A stretch of DNA of 5,105 bases from Nitrospina sp. (GTDB lineage: Bacteria > Nitrospinota > Nitrospinia > Nitrospinales > VA-1): assembly GCA_018647025.1 (NCBI GenBank), contig JABGTQ010000246.1:1-5105 (forward strand). Reading direction: 5' to 3'. Below the pieces are notes generated by a model, which made no database searches, was not told the DNA's origin, and was given only the letters and a program-made list of their open reading frames with translations. Every line of letters begins with the position of its first letter. Within the stretch, counting starts at the first letter, position 1. Shown here one piece after another: positions 1 to 5,105 of the stretch. Made by a program: the position numbers and the translations under genes.

Positions 1-113
1 AAAATTTTCGGGTTACAAAAGGGAAAAAAAATTGGTAAGGGGTACGGAAGTTTTCTTAAAAACAGGCCCCTTATCTCGAGAAAAATTTGATCTATTATTT
101 AAGGAAGTTTTAA
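1..113 (+). other. Left edge; possible 3' end of an upstream gene, frame undecided
   Basis: Two plus-strand frames are open from the window edge. Frame 1 runs to a TGA at 88-90 and would leave 23 bases before the next start codon, a normal operon spacing; its product would be short and Lys/Gly-rich. Frame 2 stays open to a TGA at 176-178, overlapping the next gene by about 65 bases; it reads as a more protein-like, amphipathic tail (for example LSREKFDLLFKEVLNVF). Frame 3 stops at 34-36. I recognise neither product, and both stretches are short enough to be chance. I see no convincing promoter or hairpin here. Confidence 0.25.
101..107 (+). promoter_or_regulatory. Ribosome binding site of the 156-aa unknown gene
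   Basis: AAGGAAG lies 6 bases before the ATG at 114, a good Shine-Dalgarno match at good spacing. It is the best in the window and the main support for this open frame being a real gene with this start. Confidence 0.7.
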
Positions 114-584
114 ATGTCTTTATCCATTATTCCATTAAATCAGATTTTTGGAAAATACGACCAACAAACTCGTATGGGTGAGCTAAACCGGAAAAACCCT
201 ATTAAAACAATCCAAAATCAGGTTGACCGTGTTTCCATTTCACCTGAGGCGGTGAAAAAACGAGCAATTGGTGTTGCTCTTTCCGTGATCCAAAATAAAA
301 ACCCAGCTTCGCTTGAAGCAGAGTCGGTTCCAGAAGCAAATGTTGAAGATATTCCTTATACAGGTAGAGTTACTCAGGATACTTTAGAAAAATCTAAAAA
401 GCTTAAAAATGAAGACGCTTTACCTTCCAAATTAGAAGATGTTCCAATTAAAAGAAGTTGGAAAAAGTTTTCTAATCAATCTATGGATATTAAAGATAAG
501 TATGTCGTTGAAGACGCTGCCAATAAAGAAGGCGAGCATAACAATGCAGCAACTTCTTCTAATGATATAAAAGCTGATCTGTAG
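114..584 (+). CDS. Hypothetical small charged protein with a DRVSISPEA motif (possibly flagellum-associated)
   Basis: I do not recognise this 156-residue protein as a named family. It is hydrophilic, rich in Lys, Glu, Asp and Asn, with no signal peptide and no membrane segment. The N-terminal 50 residues look the most structured: a start like MSLSIIPLNQIFGKYDQQTR, then a basic linker, then DRVSISPEAVKKRA at 38-51, followed by a short hydrophobic helix-like stretch (51-60). From about residue 62 on it is low-complexity, charged and probably disordered. Short 'D-x-V-S-I-S-x-E-A' motifs after a Tyr/Gln/Arg-rich N-terminus occur in small proteins encoded near flagellar genes in deltaproteobacteria, and a similar motif sits in the N-terminal part of FlgM. 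The sigma-28-binding C-terminal half of FlgM is not evident here, so I do not call it flgM. The start is supported by AAGGAAG six bases upstream. A flagellar role is inference from motif resemblance only; no flagellar gene is in the window. Confidence 0.75.
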   Translation: MSLSIIPLNQIFGKYDQQTRMGELNRKNPIKTIQNQVDRVSISPEAVKKRAIGVALSVIQNKNPASLEAESVPEANVEDIPYTGRVTQDTLEKSKKLKNEDALPSKLEDVPIKRSWKKFSNQSMDIKDKYVVEDAANKEGEHNNAATSSNDIKADL

Positions 585-597
585 ATGATTTTGAGTT

Positions 598-654
598 TTA
601 ATAAGTTATGCTGAAGAAACTTTAGAAATAATGTATGTTAGAAAAACTTATTAA
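598..654. repeat. 10-bp perfect inverted repeat in the spacer before aroDE
   Basis: TTAATAAGTT at 598-607 is matched by its exact reverse complement AACTTATTAA at 645-654, with 37 bases between. The repeat begins 14 bases after the stop of the upstream gene and ends 56 bases before the aroDE start. It could be a weak long-loop hairpin at the end of the upstream transcript or a pair of binding sites controlling aroDE. The arms are AT-rich (8 of 10 bases), so chance is a real alternative. No U-tract follows, so a classic intrinsic terminator is unlikely. Nothing else in 585-710 looks like a gene or RNA. Confidence 0.4.
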
Positions 655-701
655 TCGTTAAAATTTATCTTTGGTTTGCGTGAGTTAAGAATTTCGTATA
701 C

Positions 702-705
702 AAGG
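702..705 (+). promoter_or_regulatory. Ribosome binding site of aroDE
   Basis: AAGG lies 5 bases before the ATG at 711. It is short but correctly placed. It supports 711 as the start, in agreement with the product beginning MICIPIVGP, which is where type I dehydroquinate dehydratases normally begin. Confidence 0.5.
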
Positions 706-710
706 TTTCG

Positions 711-2183
711 ATGATCTGCATTCCTATAGTTGGTCCTATCCAAAAAAAATCATTAGAAGATATTGCCGCTGCAGAACCCTTGGCAGATTTTCTTGAGTTG
801 CGTCTTGATCTCATGAGCGATTATGACCTTGAAGCTCTTCTCGCTGCTTCTACCAAACCTTGTATTGTAACTAATAGAACCAAACGTGAAGGAGGACAGT
901 TTTCTGGGAGTGAGGAGGATAGAATTGAAATTTTAAAACAGGCTATTGCAGCTGGAGCAGAATATGTTGATATAGAAACGTCTACTCCAAAGCAACTGTT
1001 GAAGCCATTTTTAGAATCCGAACGCAAATCAAAGGTCATCCTTTCGTACCATAATTTTACGGATACTCCTGAGGAAATAGGTCACCTTTACGAATTAATG
1101 TGCGCGATGCCGGCGGATATCCTTAAGATTGTTACTTATGCCCGTGACATTAACAATAACCTCGCTTTATTTGAGCTTTTGCGCCGATCCAAAAAGGATG
1201 ATAAAAAACTTATCGCATTGTGCATGGGGGAGAAAGGAGAAGTAAGTCGGATTCTTTCCCCACTATTAGGAGGGTTTTTAACTTTTGGGTCTCTAGAAAC
1301 AGGTAAAGAAACTGCTCCAGGTCAAATCACTAGTTCAAAATTGAGAGATATCTACCGCGTTTGCGATAAGAGAGATTCGTTTAAGATTTATGGCGTGATA
1401 GGAAATCCAGTCTATAAAAGTATGGGATATCTTATCCATAATCGAGCATTTAAAGAAATAGGATCGAATGATATTTATATTCCTTTTCTTGTAGATAACG
1501 TGGAGAAATTTTTTAAAGGGTTTAGTCCATATTTAGAGGGTCTTAGTGTGACTATGCCATTTAAGGAAGATATTATTTCGATGATGGATGAAATAGATGA
1601 GATGGCTACAAAAATAGGAGCGGTAAATACCGTGGTGCGCGAGGGAAAGGGCTGGAAAGGTTACAATACTGATTGTATGGGTGCTTTGAAAGCCATAGAA
1701 AAACATGTCGATCTTAAAAATAAAAATGTGTTAATTATTGGTGCGGGAGGAACAGCAAAGGCAATCGGACAAGGAGTTTATGAGAAAGGTGCGAAGATTA
1801 CTGTCACCTACAATCGAGATAAAGAAAAAGGCATTCAATTAGGCCGGGAGCTAGAAGCAAAAGTTGTCAGTATTCAGGAGATAGATAATGAAGAAATAGA
1901 TGTGCTTATAAACTGTTCGCCAGTTGGAATGAGCCCAAATCTTGAAGAAACACCAATTTCGTCGCGTTGTTTGCGTAAGGGAATGGTTGTTTTTGATTCT
2001 GTTTATAACCCTCTTGAGACGCGTTTGATTCGGGAGGCTAAAGTGGCAGGATGTGTCACAATTTCGGGGGTCGAATTATTTGTCAATCAAGCTGTTGGAC
2101 AGTTCGAGCTCTGGACGCGACAAAAGGCTCCGGCAGAACTTATGCGTGATGTTGTTTTGCAGGGACTGGACAGTAAAATATAG
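711..2183 (+). CDS. aroDE: Bifunctional type I 3-dehydroquinate dehydratase / shikimate dehydrogenase (AroD-AroE fusion)
   Basis: This 490-residue cytoplasmic fusion should dehydrate 3-dehydroquinate to 3-dehydroshikimate and then reduce it to shikimate. Residues 1 to about 218 are a type I dehydroquinate dehydratase: substrate-binding ELR at 29-31, catalytic His114 in SYHNF, Schiff-base Lys139 in ILKIVTYA, Arg180 and the terminal APGQ loop (202-205). Residues from about 224 to 490 are a shikimate dehydrogenase: catalytic Lys285 in VTMPFK, Asn306 in GAVNTVV, Asp321 in YNTD, a Rossmann loop GAGGTAKA (344-351), Asn-Arg at 368-369 as expected for NADP(H), SPVGMSP (403-409), and Gln460 in the closing GVELFVNQ stretch. 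Length fits known AroDE fusions (plants, Chlamydiae and scattered other bacteria). The linker is very short. One oddity: the usual HSxSP shikimate-binding motif reads KSMGY (236-240), so the second serine is Gly239. The gene stands alone among shikimate genes here and converges with the rhodanese gene. Confidence 0.96.
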   Translation: MICIPIVGPIQKKSLEDIAAAEPLADFLELRLDLMSDYDLEALLAASTKPCIVTNRTKREGGQFSGSEEDRIEILKQAIAAGAEYVDIETSTPKQLLKPFLESERKSKVILSYHNFTDTPEEIGHLYELMCAMPADILKIVTYARDINNNLALFELLRRSKKDDKKLIALCMGEKGEVSRILSPLLGGFLTFGSLETGKETAPGQITSSKLRDIYRVCDKRDSFKIYGVIGNPVYKSMGYLIHNRAFKEIGSNDIYIPFLVDNVEKFFKGFSPYLEGLSVTMPFKEDIISMMDEIDEMATKIGAVNTVVREGKGWKGYNTDCMGALKAIEKHVDLKNKNVLIIGAGGTAKAIGQGVYEKGAKITVTYNRDKEKGIQLGRELEAKVVSIQEIDNEEIDVLINCSPVGMSPNLEETPISSRCLRKGMVVFDSVYNPLETRLIREAKVAGCVTISGVELFVNQAVGQFELWTRQKAPAELMRDVVLQGLDSKI

Positions 2184-2205
2184 TCTATAGTAGTATTTCT
2201 TTGCA

Positions 2206-2553
2206 CTAAAAAGGTTCACTTTTATACCTTGGAACTTTAGGGTCAACTACTTGTGACCAGGCATCAATCCCCCCTGTTAGGTGATAAACTTTCTTAAACC
2301 CAGACTCTAGCAAAATTTGTGCTCCTAAGAAAGCTCTCTCCCCATGATGGCAATAAACTGCAATTTCATCTTCAAACATAATTTCTTGAACTCGATCTAC
2401 TAATTCATTTAGTGGAATATGGTTTGATCCTTTAATAGAAGCAAGAGAATGTTCCCACTCTTCACGCACATCTATTAGGCAAATATCTTCACCTTTTTTA
2501 AGTCTTTCATTAAGAACAATGGGTTGGATGTGTGAAATTTTACTAGTTGTCAT
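2206..2553 (-). CDS. Single-domain rhodanese-like sulfurtransferase
   Basis: This 115-residue protein is one rhodanese domain, about the size of GlpE. Visible landmarks are LIDVREEWE (26-34), HIPLNEL (45-51), the active-site loop CHHGERA with persulfide-forming Cys68, and GGIDAWS (94-100), followed by a VPRY tail (107-110). It has no signal peptide or membrane segment, so it is probably cytoplasmic. Proteins with an intact loop cysteine carry sulfur as a persulfide; the physiological acceptor cannot be read from sequence. The last position of the loop is Ala where Ser or Thr is common. The start codon lies 24 bases after the mnmE stop, on the same strand and in the same reading frame, so the two are very likely co-transcribed. 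No clear Shine-Dalgarno precedes it, so translation may be coupled to mnmE. A role in tRNA thiolation is a guess from the neighbour. Confidence 0.9.
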   Translation of the reverse strand: MTTSKISHIQPIVLNERLKKGEDICLIDVREEWEHSLASIKGSNHIPLNELVDRVQEIMFEDEIAVYCHHGERAFLGAQILLESGFKKVYHLTGGIDAWSQVVDPKVPRYKSEPF

Positions 2554-2577
2554 CAGGTTTTTAAATCTAGTTTTAAT

Positions 2578-3954
2578 TTATTTACCAATACAAAAAGAAT
2601 TAAAAATTTGATCCAGTAATTCGTCCTCTACAACCTTCCCTAAGATAGTTGCAAGATGATTCATTGCGATATTAAGGTCAATAGCTACAAATTCTTCGGA
2701 TAACTGACTTTCTAATGAGGTAAGAGTTTTTTCTAACGACAAGGAAGCCTGAACTAAGTTTAAACGGTGCCTTTCACGCGATATAAAAATTGCTTCGCCG
2801 TTTGTTTCTTCTTTTATAACGCAACTATAAATAGCATTTATAAGAGAATCAAGGCCACTTTGTTCTTTAGCAGAAATAAAAACAACTGTGTCGGTTTCAA
2901 TTTTTTGGCTTAGTTGTTCAATTGGCCACTGTTCGGGCAGATCACATTTATTGATGACAACTAATTTAGGCTTCTCATGTATTTCTTTGCAAATGAGATC
3001 ATCATTTTCGTCTAGAGGCTGCGAACGGTCAAAAATGACAAGAGTGAGATCAGCGTTATCAATGGCTAATCGAGTTCTTCTTATACCTTCTTGTTCAATA
3101 GTTTCTGGGTGTCTACGTAGTCCAGCTGAATCAATAATATTAATATGGGTGTCTTTAATACGCACTTTTTCTTCTAGTGTATCTCGGGTGGTTCCCGGGT
3201 GTGGGGTGACAATAGCTCGATCCTCTTGAAGGAGAGTATTAAGTAAACTAGATTTCCCAACATTAGGTTTGCCTGCAAGAGCCACTGATGCTCCGTCTCG
3301 AGAAATTTTTCCCTGTTTATAGGTGTTGATCAAATTTGATACTTCTTCACGTACTTGTTTTAGCTCACTGATTGATGAATCTCGTTTTTGAAAATCTAAT
3401 CCTTCTTCAGGAAAATCGATAGCTGCTTCTACCTGACTCAGAACAAAGAGTAGGCGATCATAGAGCTCTGTAATTTTTTTAGAAAGGCGCCCTTTTAGTT
3501 GCAGAATCGCTGCCTGCAGGGCTTTATCAGAAGCTGCTGATATAAGATCAGCAACTGCTTCTGCCTGTGACAAGTCTATGCGACCATTCATAAATGCACG
3601 GCGCGTAAATTCACCTGGTTCGGCAAGACGTGCGCCATAGTCAAGGACCAATCCGAGTATTCGAGATGAAACAAATGTCCCGCCATGAGCACTAATCTCA
3701 ACCACATCCTCACCGGTATAACTTTTGGGATTTTTGAACCAGGTAAGCACAACTTCATCTATGCAGTTTCTAGTTGATGGGTCATAAATAGAGCCGAAAT
3801 GAGCTATGTTCGGGGAAATTTTTTCTACTGGGTTGCCACTGGGAGTATGAAAAATTTTTAGAGCAACCGACAGTGAACCCATTCCACTGGAACGGATTAT
3901 ACTTATTCCCCCTTCACCTTTTGGTGTGGCTATGGAAGCAATGATGTCACTCAT
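2578..3954 (-). CDS. mnmE: tRNA-modifying GTPase MnmE (TrmE)
   Basis: MnmE works with MnmG to install the 5-carboxymethylaminomethyl (or aminomethyl) group on wobble U34 of tRNAs reading NNA/NNG codons, using a folate one-carbon unit, FAD and GTP hydrolysis. The 458 residues are full length (E. coli has about 454). The N-terminal folate-binding domain (1 to about 118) starts MSDIIASIATPKGEGG and contains SYTGEDVVEISAHGG (78-92). The helical domain begins with RRAFMNGRIDLSQAEA (118-133). The inserted G domain shows G1 GKPNVGKS (228-235, with the potassium-coordinating Asn231), G2 GTTRDT (254-259), G3 DSAG (275-278), G4 NKCD (335-338) and G5 SAK (361-363). The C-terminus ends in the invariant FCIGK, with catalytic Cys455. 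No strong Shine-Dalgarno precedes the ATG, but the N-terminus aligns with the family start and an upstream in-frame stop excludes a long extension. It lies 96 bases after yidC. Confidence 0.98.
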   Translation of the reverse strand: MSDIIASIATPKGEGGISIIRSSGMGSLSVALKIFHTPSGNPVEKISPNIAHFGSIYDPSTRNCIDEVVLTWFKNPKSYTGEDVVEISAHGGTFVSSRILGLVLDYGARLAEPGEFTRRAFMNGRIDLSQAEAVADLISAASDKALQAAILQLKGRLSKKITELYDRLLFVLSQVEAAIDFPEEGLDFQKRDSSISELKQVREEVSNLINTYKQGKISRDGASVALAGKPNVGKSSLLNTLLQEDRAIVTPHPGTTRDTLEEKVRIKDTHINIIDSAGLRRHPETIEQEGIRRTRLAIDNADLTLVIFDRSQPLDENDDLICKEIHEKPKLVVINKCDLPEQWPIEQLSQKIETDTVVFISAKEQSGLDSLINAIYSCVIKEETNGEAIFISRERHRLNLVQASLSLEKTLTSLESQLSEEFVAIDLNIAMNHLATILGKVVEDELLDQIFNSFCIGK

Positions 3955-4017
3955 AATAAAACTTAGTAAAGCTATGGTTATGTAAAAAGACTACCCTAAA
4001 AAAAAATAGAATAGCGG

Positions 4018-4039
4018 TAAAAAGGAAAGGGTTCCCCCT
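4018..4039 (-). terminator. Weak hairpin plus T-tract after yidC (possible attenuating terminator)
   Basis: Read on the minus strand just after the yidC stop, AGGG-GGAA-CCCT forms a 4-bp stem with a GNRA-type tetraloop (4039 down to 4028) and is followed by TTTCC and five T's. A competing stem pairs CCCC (4048-4045) with GGGG (4038-4035). A further run of nine T's follows at 4006-3998. The stems are too short for a confident intrinsic terminator; partial read-through into mnmE is plausible. The rest of the 3955-4050 spacer shows no gene. Confidence 0.25.
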
Positions 4040-4050
4040 ATGGCGGGGCA

Positions 4051-5105
4051 CTAGTCTTTGCTAAATTTATAGATATACGCTTGTTGCGATATAGTTAGTA
4101 TATTGTTGATTGTCCAGTATAGAACTAAACCCGATGGGAAAGACATAAATAGAAAAGTAAATACAATAGGCAACATCATCATGATTTTTTGCTGCATTGG
4201 GTCGCCGATGGATGGGTTAAGTTTCTGCTGTAGAAACATAGTAGCTCCCATTATGACAGGCCAAACATAATAAGGATCGGCAACAGAAAGGTCTTTGACC
4301 CAACCAACGAATGGAGCGCCACGTAGCTCTATGGAAAAAAAGAGGGCATGATACAGTCCTATGAAAACAGGTATCTGGAGAAGCATTGGCAGGCAGCCAC
4401 CCAGGGGATTGACTTTATGTTTTTTATAAAGTTCAATCATTTCTTCATTCATTTTCTGACGGTCACCCTTATGTCGTTCTTGAATGATCTTAACGTAGGG
4501 CTGCACTTTATGCATCCCCTTCATCGACTTAAAACTTTTGTGTGTGAGTGGGGCGAAGATAATTTTAATAATGATAGTTACAAATATGATCGCCCAGCCG
4601 TAGTTGTTAAAAATTTCATAGAAATATTGGAGTGCTTTAAGCAAGGGTTTTACTAGGAATGCAAACTTATTTCCAAACCAACCATAGTCCATAAGGCGTA
4701 CTAATTTATGACCTGATTTTTCTAGCACCTGTAATTCTTTGGTCCCGGCATATAAAATATGAGAAGAAGAGGCGGATGATTGGACACTTTCCATTTTCAA
4801 TCCAACATAAACGTTATCACCATATTTTTTTACGACAGCAGATTTAATCCCTTCTTTAGGAATAAGCGCCGTACCAAAATATTTATTTTGAAAAGAGGTC
4901 CATGCTAGGTCGCCACGGTGAACGACTTCATTGATAATGTCTTCAGGTGACGTTTCCAAGCGCTCATTATTTACAAAAGTTGTAGCCCCGCTAAAAACGA
5001 TATAATCTGTTTGCGACGTGACCTTCCCTCCCATACCTGGGCCATATAAAACGTTATAAGTTAAGTTTTGAGAGGCAAAAGTAGGCGCTTTAATTTGTGT
5101 TTCAA
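4051..5105 (-). CDS. yidC: Membrane protein insertase YidC (5' end outside the window)
   Basis: YidC inserts and folds inner-membrane proteins, alone or with SecYEG. The frame is open to the window edge: about 23 further codons precede the Met at 5034, so that Met is internal and the gene is 5'-truncated here. Visible are about 350 codons: the end of the periplasmic P1 domain with the Gram-negative motif WTSFQNKYFGTALIP (45-59, counting from the internal Met), then five-helix insertase core. TM2 is around 147-164 (GWAIIFVTIIIKIIFAPLT), followed by the cytoplasmic C1 hairpin (165-206), VNPLGGCLPMLLQIPVF (208-224) starting TM3, TM4 around 255-270, DPMQQKIM (278-285) and TM5 with FPSGLVLYW (299-307). 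The C-terminus ends seven residues after QQAY, with no long basic tail. The functionally important positive residue of the hydrophilic groove (Arg366 in E. coli) is Lys157 here. Upstream rpmH, rnpA and yidD would be expected beyond the window but cannot be seen. Confidence 0.97.
   Translation of the reverse strand, partial: ETQIKAPTFASQNLTYNVLYGPGMGGKVTSQTDYIVFSGATTFVNNERLETSPEDIINEVVHRGDLAWTSFQNKYFGTALIPKEGIKSAVVKKYGDNVYVGLKMESVQSSASSSHILYAGTKELQVLEKSGHKLVRLMDYGWFGNKFAFLVKPLLKALQYFYEIFNNYGWAIIFVTIIIKIIFAPLTHKSFKSMKGMHKVQPYVKIIQERHKGDRQKMNEEMIELYKKHKVNPLGGCLPMLLQIPVFIGLYHALFFSIELRGAPFVGWVKDLSVADPYYVWPVIMGATMFLQQKLNPSIGDPMQQKIMMMLPIVFTFLFMSFPSGLVLYWTINNILTISQQAYIYKFSKD

Noticed and set aside
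114..584. Calling the 156-residue protein FlgM
   Set aside because: Only the short VSIS-type motif is shared. The C-terminal sigma-binding helices are not evident and the protein is longer than a typical FlgM.
671..702. Possible promoter TTGGTT / TATACA before aroDE
   Set aside because: The spacing is 20 bases and the -10-like box overlaps the ribosome binding site, so the transcript would start almost at the ATG. The match is not better than chance in AT-rich DNA.
821..1039. Minus-strand open frame of 72 codons inside aroDE
   Set aside because: It lies wholly within the well-supported dehydratase domain on the opposite strand and its product shows no recognisable domain.
2888..3229. Plus-strand open frame of 113 codons inside mnmE
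   Set aside because: It is antisense to the conserved MnmE G domain and its Ser-rich, Cys-containing product looks like a frame shadow.
3998..4006. Run of nine A's as an intrinsic terminator tract for the minus-strand transcript
   Set aside because: No stable hairpin lies directly before the run on the minus strand. The nearest stems are over 20 bases away and only 4 bp long.
4348..4656. Plus-strand open frame of 102 codons inside yidC
   Set aside because: It is antisense to the conserved YidC core and its product resembles no family I know.
5032..5034. ATG at 5034 as the start of yidC
   Set aside because: The frame stays open upstream to the window edge, and the protein from this Met would lack the signal-anchor TM1 and most of the periplasmic domain of a Gram-negative YidC.

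Overview
This is an AT-rich bacterial chromosome segment from a Gram-negative organism. The partial YidC carries the periplasmic-domain motif found in Gram-negative insertases. The taxon cannot be fixed from the sequence alone. The fused AroD-AroE enzyme, the YidC/MnmE style and a small protein with a flagellar-type 'VSIS-EA' motif would fit a deltaproteobacterial or Nitrospinota-like lineage, but this is inference. All four recognisable genes are housekeeping. I see no mobile element, CRISPR array, tRNA or rRNA.

Layout: bases 1-113 are the edge of an upstream region that may hold the 3' end of a gene. Bases 114-584 (+) encode a 156-residue charged protein of unknown function with a strong ribosome binding site. 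A 126-base spacer (585-710) carries a 10-bp perfect inverted repeat. Bases 711-2183 (+) encode a bifunctional 3-dehydroquinate dehydratase/shikimate dehydrogenase. Converging on it, with a gap of only 22 bases, is a minus-strand group. In transcription order this is yidC (5' end outside the window, stop at 4051), mnmE (3954-2578) and a single-domain rhodanese (2553-2206).

How the genes fit together: AroDE does two consecutive central steps of the shikimate pathway. The minus-strand group resembles the conserved neighbourhood near the replication origin (rpmH-rnpA-yidD-yidC-jag-mnmE), but jag is missing between yidC and mnmE, and mnmE is followed by a rhodanese rather than mnmG. MnmE modifies U34 of certain tRNAs, and the same base is often also 2-thiolated. 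A sulfur-carrier rhodanese next to mnmE is therefore suggestive, but the link is unproven.

No clearly novel system is visible. The points most worth a second look are the altered substrate-binding motif of the shikimate dehydrogenase half (the second of two shikimate-contacting serines appears to be Gly), the unknown 'DRVSISPEA' protein, and the mnmE-rhodanese pairing.
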